Positions 1 to 8,702 of a stretch of 61,081 nt of DNA are shown here, in pieces; position 1 is the first letter of the stretch; the number at the start of each line of letters is the position of its first letter. The stretch is from DASTOB01 sp035720425 (GTDB taxonomy: Bacteria > Chloroflexota > Limnocylindria > Limnocylindrales > CSP1-4). The stretch is taken from the NCBI GenBank assembly GCA_035720425.1, contig DASTOB010000161.1, forward strand, positions 1 through 61,081, in the 5' to 3' direction. The position numbers were made by a program, and so were the translations under genes. The notes below the pieces were generated by a model. It did not search any database, was not told the DNA's origin, and worked only from the letters and a program-made list of their open reading frames with translations.

Positions 1-162
1 CCACCACACGGTCCCCGGGCCCGGGTCGGAGCGGTGCGGAACGCAGAAGTCTGGTGTGGTCTGGGACTATTGGGGTAACCGGGGGGTGGGCCCTGATGCC
101 CATCCGACTTCGGGACCACCGGGTCCTGTTCGGAAGTGGCCCGGTCGACGACGCTGCTCGAC

Positions 163-2076
163 ATGCGCCGCCGGACCGCGACCGCTCTGCTCGCCCTCCT
201 CCTCGTCGCGTCGGCCGTGCCGGCCCGCGCGTCCGAGCCGGTCGACGCCGGGCCGGACCTGTCGGACTCGTTCCGCGGCAACGCCGACGTCGCGGGAGCC
301 GCCGATCCCACCGATCGCTTCATCGTCGTACTGAAGAGCGGCTCGGACGTCCAGGCGAAGAGCGCGGGTCACGAGCAGCGCAACGGCGTCGCCGCCGAGC
401 GGGTGTTCAAGACGGTCGGCGCCTACACTGCGAAGCTCACGAAGCAGCAGCGCGCGGCCCTCGCCGCCGACCCGGAAGTCGCCGCGGTGGTGCCGGACGA
501 GATCATCGAGCTCGCCGCGCAGAGTATGCCGACCGGCGTCGCCCGGATCGGTGGACGCTACGCGCCGGCCGCGGCGATCGACGGCGTCGACACCCGCGTC
601 GACGCGGACGTGGCGATCGTCGACACGGGCATCGACCCGACCCATCCGGATCTCAACGTGGTCGGCGGGGTCAACTGCTCGACGAGCGACCGGAGCGCGT
701 GGCGGGACGTGCACGGGCACGGCACTCACGTGGCGGGCACGATCGGTGCCAAGGACGACGACTACGGCGTGGTCGGTGTCGCCCCGGGCGCCCGACTGTG
801 GGCGGTCAAGATCCTCGACGACACGGGCACCGGCCTCCTGTCGTGGTACGTCTGCGGGCTCGACTGGATCGCCGCCCAGCGCGACCCGGCGGACGGCTCG
901 CGACCGCTCATCGAGGCGGTCAACATGAGCGTCGCCAAGTGGGGCCGAGACGACGGCGCGTGCGGATCGAAGTCGAGCGATATCCTCCACGCCGCGATCT
1001 GCCGGCTCACCGCGACCGGCGTGACCGTCGTTGCGGCCGCCGCCAACGACAGCAACAACGCGGCGTTCCGCGTCCCGGCGGCGTACGACGAGGTCATCAC
1101 GGTGTCCGCGCTGGCCGACACGGACGGGCGGCCGGGCGGGCTCGGCGGCAACCGCTGCCTGTCGTGGGGCTCGTACGACGTCGACGACACGTTCGCCGAC
1201 TTCAGCAACTGGGGACCGGACGTCGACCTCATCGCGCCCGGCAAGTGCATCTGGTCGACCCTGCCCGGCGAGCGCTTCGGCTGGTCGTCCGGCACGTCGA
1301 TGGCCGCCCCGCACGTCACCGGCGCGGTCGCGCTGCTGCGGGCGACTCGCCCGTGGCTGTCGAACGGCGAGGTGCTCGAGGCGCTGCGCTACCTCGGCAA
1401 CTACAACTGGGCGACGTCGACCGATCCGGACGGCGTCCCGGACATCCTGCTCGACGTGACCCGCATCGGCGCGTACGGCGACTTCTCGATCTCGTTGCCG
1501 GCCGGCCTCGTCGCCCAGCCGGGCCAGACCGTCTCGATCCCGGTGTCGATCAACCGCTCGGCCACCCACTTCGAGCGGGTCGCGCTCACGACGGCCGCCC
1601 CGGCCGACGTGTCGACCGGGATCGACCGGACGAGCGCGTACGGGTTCGAGGGGACGAGCGCGACGCTGACGGTGACGGTCCCCGCGACGATCGCCGGCGG
1701 CGCGTACACGGTGACCGTGACCGGGTCGCAGCACGGCCGGACGCGCCAGGCGTCGATCCCGATCTCGATCATCGGCCGACTGGCCGGTGCGGACCGCTTC
1801 TCGACCGCCGCCGCGGTGAGCGTCGCGACGTTCGGCCCGGGGGTCCCGGTCGCGTACATCGCCAACGCCTACAACTTCCCCGACGCGCTCGCCGGTGCGG
1901 CCGCCGCGGGCACCGCCGTCGGGCCGGTCCTCCTCGCCGCCCCGACCGGCTCGCTCCACCCGGCCACCGCGGCCGAGCTGGCCCGCCTCAAGCCCGCCCG
2001 GATCGTCGTCCTCGGCAGCGCCGGCGTCGTGTCCGACGCGGTCGCCGCCCAGCTCGCGGCGTACGTCACCCCCTAG
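163..2076 (+). CDS. Secreted S8 (subtilisin-like) serine protease with one CWB2 repeat
   Basis: Exported subtilase. The ATG at 163 gives a clean signal peptide (Arg-rich start, Leu/Ala core, cut after PARA); an in-frame GTG at 136 would add nine residues. Order: signal peptide, I9-type propeptide (about residues 50-115), S8 catalytic domain (about 145-440), a beta-rich stretch, and at the C-terminus one cell-wall-binding type 2 repeat (starts RLAGADRFSTA). The catalytic triad is visible: Asp154 in IVDTGID, His186 in HGHGTHVAG and Ser379 in SSGTSMAAPH. CWB2 repeats usually come in threes, so a single copy is unusual and may anchor weakly. It reads toward ku-ligD but is unlikely to belong with them. 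Family very sure; substrate unknown. Confidence 0.93.
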   Translation: MRRRTATALLALLLVASAVPARASEPVDAGPDLSDSFRGNADVAGAADPTDRFIVVLKSGSDVQAKSAGHEQRNGVAAERVFKTVGAYTAKLTKQQRAALAADPEVAAVVPDEIIELAAQSMPTGVARIGGRYAPAAAIDGVDTRVDADVAIVDTGIDPTHPDLNVVGGVNCSTSDRSAWRDVHGHGTHVAGTIGAKDDDYGVVGVAPGARLWAVKILDDTGTGLLSWYVCGLDWIAAQRDPADGSRPLIEAVNMSVAKWGRDDGACGSKSSDILHAAICRLTATGVTVVAAAANDSNNAAFRVPAAYDEVITVSALADTDGRPGGLGGNRCLSWGSYDVDDTFADFSNWGPDVDLIAPGKCIWSTLPGERFGWSSGTSMAAPHVTGAVALLRATRPWLSNGEVLEALRYLGNYNWATSTDPDGVPDILLDVTRIGAYGDFSISLPAGLVAQPGQTVSIPVSINRSATHFERVALTTAAPADVSTGIDRTSAYGFEGTSATLTVTVPATIAGGAYTVTVTGSQHGRTRQASIPISIIGRLAGADRFSTAAAVSVATFGPGVPVAYIANAYNFPDALAGAAAAGTAVGPVLLAAPTGSLHPATAAELARLKPARIVVLGSAGVVSDAVAAQLAAYVTP

Positions 2077-2194
2077 GCGCCGGCGCCCCGTAACGCCGCT
2101 CGCGGGTTCCGCAACGTCGGCTCCTTGCGCGGGGCGGTATCCTCAGCCTCCCGGTCGCCCCGGGATCGACGAACCGGTTGCACGAGGACCTGCC

Positions 2195-3115
2195 GTGGCA
2201 CGCGCGATGTGGAAGGGGGCCATCCAGTTCGGGCTGGTGACCATCCCCGTCAAGCTGTACCTCGCCACCGAGTCGAAGTACGGCGTGAGCTTCAACATGC
2301 TCCACGCGACGGACGAGTCGCGCATCCAGATGAAGGTCTGGTGCCCGGTCGACGAGGCGGTCATCTCGCGGACCGAGACGGTCAAGGGATACGAGTACGC
2401 CCCCGATCAGTACGTCGTCATCACCGACGAGGACCTCGAGAAGGTCCCGCTCAAGACCGTCCGCTCGATCGAGATCGAACAGTTCACCCAGGCCGATCGC
2501 GACGACGGCCCGGTCCGCTTCGTCAAGCAGGCCTACTACCTCGAGCCGGACAAGATCGGCCGCAAGGCGTTCTACCTGCTCCGGTCCGTCCTCGAGGACG
2601 AGGGTCTGACGGCGATCTGCAAGGTGGTCATCAAGGACCGCGAGGCGCTCGCCGCGCTCGATCCCTTCTCCGACACGATGCTCCTCACGACCCTTCACTG
2701 GCCGGACGAGATTCGCTCGACGAAGGAGCTCGACCTCCCGGCGGAGGAGTTCGAGTTCAAGCCAGCGGAGCTCGAGATGGCGAAGCAGCTCGTCGCCGCG
2801 ATGACCGGGGAGTTCGAGCCGGAGAAGTACCGCGACGAGTACCGCGACGCGCTCATGGAGATCATCAACCAGAAGGTCGAGGGTCGCGAGGTCGTCGCGC
2901 CCGAGCCGGTCGAGGAGACCGGCAAGCTCGTCGACCTGATGGCCGCCCTCGAGGCGAGCGTCAACGCGGCCAAGGCGGCCCGCGAGGCGGGCGCGCCGGT
3001 GTCGGTGGCCGATGCCAAGGCGAAGCGCTCGACGAAGCCGAAGAAGGCTGCCGCGGCGCCGGCGGCCGACGAGGAGGCCGAGGCGCGACCCGCCCGACGC
3101 CGCAAGAGCGCCTGA
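2195..3115 (+). CDS. ku: Non-homologous end-joining protein Ku
   Basis: Bacterial Ku homodimer subunit, which rings broken DNA ends and recruits LigD for non-homologous end joining. The 306-residue protein starts at GTG (VARAMWKGAIQFGLV), the hallmark N-terminus of bacterial Ku; a GAGGA ribosome-binding site lies about 6 bases upstream. Reading further upstream in frame gives only Pro/Arg-rich shadow translation. The core domain is followed by a Lys/Ala/Glu-rich basic tail (about residues 255-306) of the type used for DNA binding and LigD recruitment. ligD begins 77 bases downstream in the same direction, so the two probably form one transcription unit. Confidence 0.96.
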   Translation: MARAMWKGAIQFGLVTIPVKLYLATESKYGVSFNMLHATDESRIQMKVWCPVDEAVISRTETVKGYEYAPDQYVVITDEDLEKVPLKTVRSIEIEQFTQADRDDGPVRFVKQAYYLEPDKIGRKAFYLLRSVLEDEGLTAICKVVIKDREALAALDPFSDTMLLTTLHWPDEIRSTKELDLPAEEFEFKPAELEMAKQLVAAMTGEFEPEKYRDEYRDALMEIINQKVEGREVVAPEPVEETGKLVDLMAALEASVNAAKAAREAGAPVSVADAKAKRSTKPKKAAAAPAADEEAEARPARRRKSA

Positions 3116-3192
3116 CGGCGGGACCCGATGACGGCCGACCCGTCGTCGTGACGGCGGGCCTCCGCCGCCGGCCGGACCGAACCTGACGGCCG

Positions 3193-6117
3193 ATGCCGCT
3201 CGAGGAATACGTCCGCAAGCGCGACTTCACGAAGACGCCGGAGCCGGCCGGGGCGCCCGGCAGCGGGACCGGCCGCTTCGTCGTCCAGCGCCACCGCGCC
3301 ACGCGGCTGCACTACGACTTCCGGCTCGAGATCGAGGGCGTCCTCGTGTCGTGGGCGGTCCCGCGCGGCCCGACGCTCGACCACGCCCAGCGGCGGATGG
3401 CGGTCCACGTCGAGGACCACCCGATCGAGTACTTCGACTTCGAGGGCGTCATCCCGAAGGGCCAGTACGGCGCCGGGGACGTCATCGTCTGGGACTGGGG
3501 CACGTTCGAGCCGGAGACGGAGACGCCCGACCCGAAGCGCGCCGTCGCGAACGGCGAGCTCAAGTTCGTCCTCCACGGTCGGAAGCTTCGCGGCCGGTTC
3601 ACGATCGTCCGAACCAGCCGGCGACCGGGGTCGGCACCGAGCCGGGCCTTCGAGGACGACGAGGCGGAGCAGTGGCTGCTCATCAAGAAGCGCGATGCCG
3701 ACGCGGTGCCCGGGTGGGACGCCGAGGACCATCCGCAGTCGGTCCGGACGGGCCGGACGAACGACGAGGTGCGCGACAACCGCGACGCGCTGTGGACGAG
3801 CGATGCGCCGGCATCGCGGGCGCGGATCGAGCTCGAGGCGGCCGTCGACGCCCCGTTCCCGGGCTTCGTCGAGCCGATGGCGGCGACGCTCGCGTCGACG
3901 CCGTTCACCGATCCGGACTGGTTGTTCGAGATCAAGTGGGACGGGTATCGGGTCGAGGCCGTCGTCCGCGACGGAACGGTGCGCCTGTACACGCGCCACG
4001 GGCACGACGCCGCGACGTACTTCCCGGGGTTCCTTGGCTCACCGTCGTGGATCGACGCGCGCGAGGCGGTCGTCGACGGCGAGGTCGTCGCGCTCGACGA
4101 CGACGGGCGACCGGACTTCGGGCTGCTCCAGGAGCGGATCAGCAGCCTGCGCTCTGGGCGCCGGGAGACGGGTGTGGGACTCGTCTACGAGGCGTTCGAC
4201 CTGCTCTACCTCGACGGCCGGTCGCTCCTCGCCGTGCCGCTCGAAGACCGCAAGCGGCTGCTGCGCAGCGTGCTCCGCGACAGCGGTCGGGTTCGCTTCG
4301 CGTCGCACGTCGATGGCGACGGCGTCGCCTTCCACCGGGCGGCCGCGGCGCAGGGTGTCGAGGGCATCGTGGCCAAGCTGCGCCGGTCGCGCTACGAGCC
4401 CGGACGGCGCAGCCCGGCCTGGCTCAAGATCAAGATCCGTCCGGAGCAGGAGCTCGTGGTCGGCGGCTGGACGCCGGGAGAGGGGAACGCGCGCGATCTC
4501 GGGGCGGTCATCGTCGGCGTCTACGAGGGCGAGCGGCTGCGCTACGCCGGCAAGGTCGGGTCGGGGTTCCGGGGCGCGGTCCGGACGCAGCTCCGACGCC
4601 GGCTCGCCGAGCTCGCCGTCGACGATCCGCCGTTCGACCCGCCGCCGCCCCGGATCCCGGAGTTGCGCGCGGCGCGCTGGGTGCGGCCGGAGCTCGTGAT
4701 CCGCGCGGAATTGGGCGGCTGGTCGCGCGACAACCTCGTCCGGCAGGCGGCGTTCAAGGGCCTCGAGGACGGTCGCGACCCGCGCGACGTGGTCCGCGAG
4801 CGGGCGGTCGACACGGCCCGCGCCGTCGACCAGGCCGAGGCGTCGGCCGGCCCCGCGGCGGGTCGGTCGTACGAATCCGTACGCTCCGGGGATGCCCCGC
4901 CCAATCCAATCGGTAGTCCGAAATCGGATTCCGATTCCGGAACGAACGGCCGGGATCAGACACCCCGGTCGGCCCTAAGTAGTCCGAAATCGGATTCCGA
5001 AATCGTACGTTCGCCGGAGGGGACACCCCGTTCAGCGCCGAGTCGTCCGAATTCGGATTCCGATTTCGGAACGCACGACCCGGCGAGGAACGACTCCCCG
5101 GGGCGTACGAAATCGGAACGTGCCGCGCGCGCTGCCGCCGCGCCGGCCACTGCCAAGGTGACGCGCGCCGAGCTCGAGGCGCTCGCCGCGCTGCCCAACG
5201 AGGGGCTCTGGGAGGTCGGCGGCGAGACGCTCAAGCTGACCAACCTCGACAAGGTCCTGTTCCCGCCCCGCCTCGACCACGACGAGCCGCCGGTCACGAA
5301 GCGCGAGCTCATTCGCTACTTCGCCCTGATCGCTCCGGCGATGCTGCCCCACCTGGCGAACCGGGCGCTCAACCTCCAGCGCTTCCCGAACGGCGCCGGC
5401 GCTCCCGGGTTCTGGCAGAAGGACATCCCCGGCCACGCCCCGGCCTGGCTCACCCGCTGGCGCGAGACGGGCCTCGAGGGCCGCGAGGACCGCGACGCCA
5501 ACGACCACCTCATCGCCGACCGGCTTGCGACCCTCGCCTGGCTCGGCAACCAAGCCGCCTTCGAGATCCATGCCTGGACGTCGCGCATCGACGACCCGTG
5601 GCGCCCGACCTTCGCGCTCATCGACATCGACCCCGGCGAGCGCACGACGTGGGACGACACGCTCACCATTGCCCGGCTCTACCGGACCGCCTTCGAGCAC
5701 CTCGGCGTGCGGGCCTACCCCAAGACGACCGGCAAGCGGGGCATCCAGGCCTGGATCCCGCTCGTGCCCGGGCGGTACGAGTACGCGGAGACGAGCGCCT
5801 GGGTCGAACGCCTCAGCCGGGCCGTCGGCGCGAGCGTGCCGGAGCTCGTGTCGTGGGAGTGGGCGAAGGCGGGCCGGAAGGGGCGGGCCCGGCTCGACTA
5901 CACGCAGAACGCGTCCATCAAGACGCTCGTCGCGCCGTACGCGGTGCGGCCGGCCGCCGGCGCCCCGGTGTCGGCCCCGATCACGTGGGACGAGCTTGAC
6001 GACCCCAAGCTGCGGCCGGATCGCTGGACGATCCGGGACCTCCCCGAGCGGGTGGACCGGATCGGCGACGTCTTCGCCGGGGCGCAGACCGACGCCCAGG
6101 AGCTGCCGCGGCTGTAA
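3193..6117 (+). CDS. ligD: ATP-dependent DNA ligase LigD (phosphoesterase-ligase-polymerase)
   Basis: Multifunctional NHEJ enzyme that trims, fills and seals ends held by Ku. Domains in order: 3'-phosphoesterase (about residues 15-170; HRATRLHYDFRLE, EDHPIEYF and GQYGAGD motifs), ATP ligase (about 215-530; catalytic Lys248 in EIKWDGYR, then the OB fold), and primase-polymerase (about 665-974; metal-binding DID at 811-813). This order is the Pseudomonas type; mycobacterial LigD has the polymerase first. Between ligase and polymerase lies an about 90-residue Ser/Asp/Pro-rich linker (about 556-650). It is encoded by three copies of an AT-richer, partly palindromic repeat whose base composition differs clearly from the flanking gene. 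Confidence 0.96.
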   Translation: MPLEEYVRKRDFTKTPEPAGAPGSGTGRFVVQRHRATRLHYDFRLEIEGVLVSWAVPRGPTLDHAQRRMAVHVEDHPIEYFDFEGVIPKGQYGAGDVIVWDWGTFEPETETPDPKRAVANGELKFVLHGRKLRGRFTIVRTSRRPGSAPSRAFEDDEAEQWLLIKKRDADAVPGWDAEDHPQSVRTGRTNDEVRDNRDALWTSDAPASRARIELEAAVDAPFPGFVEPMAATLASTPFTDPDWLFEIKWDGYRVEAVVRDGTVRLYTRHGHDAATYFPGFLGSPSWIDAREAVVDGEVVALDDDGRPDFGLLQERISSLRSGRRETGVGLVYEAFDLLYLDGRSLLAVPLEDRKRLLRSVLRDSGRVRFASHVDGDGVAFHRAAAAQGVEGIVAKLRRSRYEPGRRSPAWLKIKIRPEQELVVGGWTPGEGNARDLGAVIVGVYEGERLRYAGKVGSGFRGAVRTQLRRRLAELAVDDPPFDPPPPRIPELRAARWVRPELVIRAELGGWSRDNLVRQAAFKGLEDGRDPRDVVRERAVDTARAVDQAEASAGPAAGRSYESVRSGDAPPNPIGSPKSDSDSGTNGRDQTPRSALSSPKSDSEIVRSPEGTPRSAPSRPNSDSDFGTHDPARNDSPGRTKSERAARAAAAPATAKVTRAELEALAALPNEGLWEVGGETLKLTNLDKVLFPPRLDHDEPPVTKRELIRYFALIAPAMLPHLANRALNLQRFPNGAGAPGFWQKDIPGHAPAWLTRWRETGLEGREDRDANDHLIADRLATLAWLGNQAAFEIHAWTSRIDDPWRPTFALIDIDPGERTTWDDTLTIARLYRTAFEHLGVRAYPKTTGKRGIQAWIPLVPGRYEYAETSAWVERLSRAVGASVPELVSWEWAKAGRKGRARLDYTQNASIKTLVAPYAVRPAAGAPVSAPITWDELDDPKLRPDRWTIRDLPERVDRIGDVFAGAQTDAQELPRL
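4914..5122 (+). repeat. Three in-frame copies of a palindromic repeat inside the ligD linker
   Basis: Copies of a core reading TCCGAAATCGGATTCCGA (or a one-base variant) begin at 4917, 4983 and 5045, spaced 66 and 62 bases. Each is an imperfect inverted repeat (arms of the TCCGAATTCGGA / TCCGATTTCGGA type) and is followed by a less conserved spacer containing GACACCCCG. A degenerate fourth half (CGTACGAAATCGGAACG) lies at 5104. All copies keep the LigD reading frame and encode the linker motif PKSDSD. The AT content stands out against the surrounding sequence. Confidence 0.8.
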
Positions 6118-6144
6118 CGCCGGCAGTGACGCCGGTTCGACCGA

Positions 6145-6756
6145 TCAGGCGGGCTCGACCGGGAGGCGCAGGATCGAGCGGCTTCGCTCGGGCGGCACGT
6201 GGCGCGGGTCGGACACGTGGATCTCGTGGAGGTGGCCGCGCGGGTTGAGTCCCGCGACCGCAACCGCGTCGAACAGGCGTCGGACACTGTCGGCCGCCGT
6301 TGCCGGGGGTCCGACGTGGAGGATCTGGGCCGACAATCCCTCGGCGAAGCGGATGATCCGGACGAGCCCGGCGTCGCGGACGACCTCCCGTCGAGCGGTC
6401 TCGAGCGCCCGCTCCGCCTCCGCGTCGGACGCGCGATGGGGAATCTCGACCATCTGCTGCCAATGCCAGGTGGCGCGATCGGCGAACCGCTCCGGGACCT
6501 CCGCCGGCTCGGGCTCCGGGTGGGTCCACCAGGCGCACTCGATCGGGGCGACGCGCGTCTCGAGGTGGCGCTCCACGTGGAGCTGGGCGCGGAGCCCGTC
6601 GGCCACCGCGTGGAGCGTCTCGATCGCCCCGGCGTAGCCGGTGCCGGACGGGTCGCCGAGGCCGTCGAGGGCGTACATCCGGCGCTCCGGGACCGTCACG
6701 ATCGTGGCCCGATCGGTCGCGGCATGGAGCAGCTCGAGGGTGTCGGTGGTGGTCAT
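6145..6756 (-). CDS. GyrI-like small-molecule-binding domain protein
   Basis: A 203-residue protein with the GyrI/AraC-effector-binding fold signature: an N-terminal VTVPERRMYALDGLGDPSG strand-turn, a mid-protein WTHPEPEPAEVPERFADRA and the WHWQQMVEIPHRAS segment typical of stand-alone GyrI-like proteins. Such proteins bind hydrophobic ligands or cationic compounds, and some hydrolyse small cyclopropanoids. No DNA-binding domain is present. A good GGAGG site sits 6 bases before the ATG. It faces ligD tail to tail with only 27 bases between the stops. Family fairly sure; ligand unknown. Confidence 0.8.
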   Translation of the reverse strand: MTTTDTLELLHAATDRATIVTVPERRMYALDGLGDPSGTGYAGAIETLHAVADGLRAQLHVERHLETRVAPIECAWWTHPEPEPAEVPERFADRATWHWQQMVEIPHRASDAEAERALETARREVVRDAGLVRIIRFAEGLSAQILHVGPPATAADSVRRLFDAVAVAGLNPRGHLHEIHVSDPRHVPPERSRSILRLPVEPA

Positions 6757-6830
6757 GACGGACCTCCGCTACGCGTCGTCAGGTCCGATTGTGCTCCGCG
6801 AGTGCCGCCGTTGGCGAGGGTCCGACGGCC

Positions 6831-7874
6831 TCATGCGACCCTGACCTCCGACACCCATTTGATCCAATCGAGGCCCCGCCGCGAGGGGACGACGAGCCGC
6901 GCCGGGGCGCCGTTCGCGTCCGGCAGCGGCGCACCGGCGACGCCCGTCGCCACGAGGCAGTCGGCGGCCTCCGCGATCGACAGCGACGTCTGCCAGCCGG
7001 TGACCGACCGAATCATGACCCGGCGGGCGTCCGACTCCGCGCCGGCGGCCTCGAGGAGCGCCCGAAGCGGGACCCCGCGCCACGTCGTCTCGATCGCCCA
7101 GCCGGACGTGCAGTCGAGGACCGCGACGAGGTCGCGCTCGCCGAACGCCAGCAGGCCCGCGAGGTCGACCTCGAGCGGGCGAGCGACGCGACCACTGACC
7201 GACAGGTGCCACGACGCGGGGTCAACCGGGGGCGTCGGCTCGCCGAAGAACGTCGTCGGTGGCGGCACGCCGCCCGACGGGAGGAAGCGCGACCCGGTGA
7301 AGCGCCGCTCGCCGCCGCGCAGCCGCTCGACCGCCGCCGCCGTCGCGTAGCCGGCCACGCCGGCGAGGCCGAGCAGCCCGCCGGCCACGACCGACCGACG
7401 CGAGACGCGGCGGGCTCGTGGACTCCTCGCCACCTCGTCGCCGCGCCCCGCGGGCACGGCCGTACGGCGCCGGGCCGGCCGGAGGAGCATCCAGCGGCGC
7501 GGGATGACGTGGAGGACGACGAGCGGCACGAGCGCGAGGCCGATCCAGGCGTGGAGCGTGAGCACGGTCCACGACCCGACCGACACGATCTCGCCCGACG
7601 CCACCCACAGGTAGCCGCCGGACAACGCGGCCGCGGCGACGAGCGTGACGAGCAGCCCGAACAGCAGCCGCGCCCGCCGCCCCGCGACGGCCGCGCGCGG
7701 GACGCTCCGCCGCACCTTGAGCGCGACCGCCGCGACGAGCGCCCCCGCGAGCAGGCCGTGGACGACGTACAGCCAGCCGCTCGCCGGCGTCCCCGCGCGG
7801 AGCGTGAGCAGGCCCGTGCCGGCCATCGCGACGACGAGCGCGGCGAGGAGCCGGTCCAGCGCCACCGACGTCAT
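6831..7874 (-). CDS. Membrane-anchored molybdopterin oxidoreductase (b561-like TM domain + SUOX-fold domain)
   Basis: A 347-residue protein. The N-terminal half has about four hydrophobic helices carrying His residues (VVHGLLAG, LTLHAWIG, VLHVIPRRW) that could bind heme as in cytochrome b561-type domains, then a fifth TM segment after an RRSVV motif. The C-terminal half (about 200-347) is a sulfite-oxidase-fold molybdopterin domain with the usual Cys ligand in LDCTSGW, the TWRGVPL motif and the WIKWVSEV end. Fusing the membrane electron carrier to the Mo domain resembles a one-chain MsrPQ/YedYZ-like system. Its start overlaps the upstream gene's stop by four bases (ATGA), so the two are translationally coupled. 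Substrate unknown. Confidence 0.85.
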   Translation of the reverse strand: MTSVALDRLLAALVVAMAGTGLLTLRAGTPASGWLYVVHGLLAGALVAAVALKVRRSVPRAAVAGRRARLLFGLLVTLVAAAALSGGYLWVASGEIVSVGSWTVLTLHAWIGLALVPLVVLHVIPRRWMLLRPARRRTAVPAGRGDEVARSPRARRVSRRSVVAGGLLGLAGVAGYATAAAVERLRGGERRFTGSRFLPSGGVPPPTTFFGEPTPPVDPASWHLSVSGRVARPLEVDLAGLLAFGERDLVAVLDCTSGWAIETTWRGVPLRALLEAAGAESDARRVMIRSVTGWQTSLSIAEAADCLVATGVAGAPLPDANGAPARLVVPSRRGLDWIKWVSEVRVA

Positions 7875-8611
7875 CGCCAGGCCCTCGGGTCCCCCGGCGG
7901 GAAGGGGAGCGACAGGAGGCCGACGAGCGGCTCGCCGGTCGTCGAGGCGAGCCCGGTCGGGCGTCCGTCGTGGCCGAGGGCGATCCGGGCCTCCACGTCG
8001 TCGCGGTCCGGCCAGTTCGGGTCGTACAGGCGGATTGCCACCAGCCCCGGCTCGACGCGGTAGCCCCAGCCGAGGACCTGGTGGTTGAGCGTCAGCCGGA
8101 GCGGGTTCGCCTCCGCCCGCCGGACCAGGCCGACCACCGCCAGCCGGCCGGCATCGATCTCCGATCGGATCGCCGGCCACGCCACGTCGAGCGCGTCGTC
8201 GCGCGGCGGTCGGCGCCGCACGAGCCGGCTCCACCACGTCGGCGGGTCCGGCCGGAACGCGCCCGCGTCATAGAACCGGAGGGGGACCCGCAGCCAGTCG
8301 AGCGACTGGACCTGCCGCCGGACGAGGGCGCGGAAGCGCCGCGAGCCGTTCGGCGGCGGCTCGCGATCCGGCGGCGGGTCGATCCCGGCCTCGAACAGGT
8401 CACGCACGGTCAGGGCCATCCCGCCGCACAGCCCGGCCGACGCGTCGCCGATTCCGATGACCCGCGGGTCGAGCGGGCCGAGCCGAAGGGTGGGTCCCGG
8501 CGGGAACCGGTTGGCGAAGTGGAACCCGTGCCGGCTGGGCCGGAAGTCGAGCACGGCCGACGTGAGGCGTTCGGTCGCTGCGGGCGCGACGACCCCGCCC
8601 GACCCGGTCAT
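7871..8611 (-). CDS. Conserved hypothetical protein, probable papain-like fold
   Basis: A 246-residue soluble protein with no signal peptide. Visible motifs are HGFHFANRF near the N-terminus, GLCGGMAL (about residues 61-68), HQVLGWGYR and YDPNWPDRDD. Cys, His and Asp/Asn in this order and spacing match a papain/C39-like cysteine-peptidase arrangement, so it may be a hydrolase or a degenerate relative; this is inference. Its last four bases overlap the start of the molybdopterin protein gene, which suggests a linked role. The ATG at 8611 lies at the edge of a tandem-repeat tract, so the true start could be a little downstream. Confidence 0.6.
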   Translation of the reverse strand: MTGSGGVVAPAATERLTSAVLDFRPSRHGFHFANRFPPGPTLRLGPLDPRVIGIGDASAGLCGGMALTVRDLFEAGIDPPPDREPPPNGSRRFRALVRRQVQSLDWLRVPLRFYDAGAFRPDPPTWWSRLVRRRPPRDDALDVAWPAIRSEIDAGRLAVVGLVRRAEANPLRLTLNHQVLGWGYRVEPGLVAIRLYDPNWPDRDDVEARIALGHDGRPTGLASTTGEPLVGLLSLPFPPGDPRAWR

Positions 8612-8702
8612 CGGCCGCCCGCCGTCATCGGCCGCCCGCCGTCATCGGCCGCCCTGCCGTCGGCCGCCCTGCCGTCGGCCGCCCCGTCATCGGTCGCCCG
8701 CC
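8607..8702 (+). repeat. 15-17 bp tandem repeat between two minus-strand genes
   Basis: About six consecutive copies of GTCATCGGCCGCCCGCC or a shortened form (GCCGTCGGCCGCCCT). The tract covers the end of the DUF72 gene, the intergenic gap and the first codons of the next gene. Two 17-base copies at the left end are identical; the right half is degenerate. Confidence 0.8.

Noticed and set aside
67..1959. A 630-residue open frame on the minus strand opposite the first protease
   Set aside because: Arg/Gly/Asp-rich composition typical of antisense shadows in high-GC DNA; no domain, signal peptide or ribosome-binding site, and the plus-strand protease has a full catalytic triad.
3193..6117. Frameshift or fusion artefact in ligD because of the odd linker
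   Set aside because: The frame is continuous and all three catalytic domains have intact motifs on both sides of the repeats.
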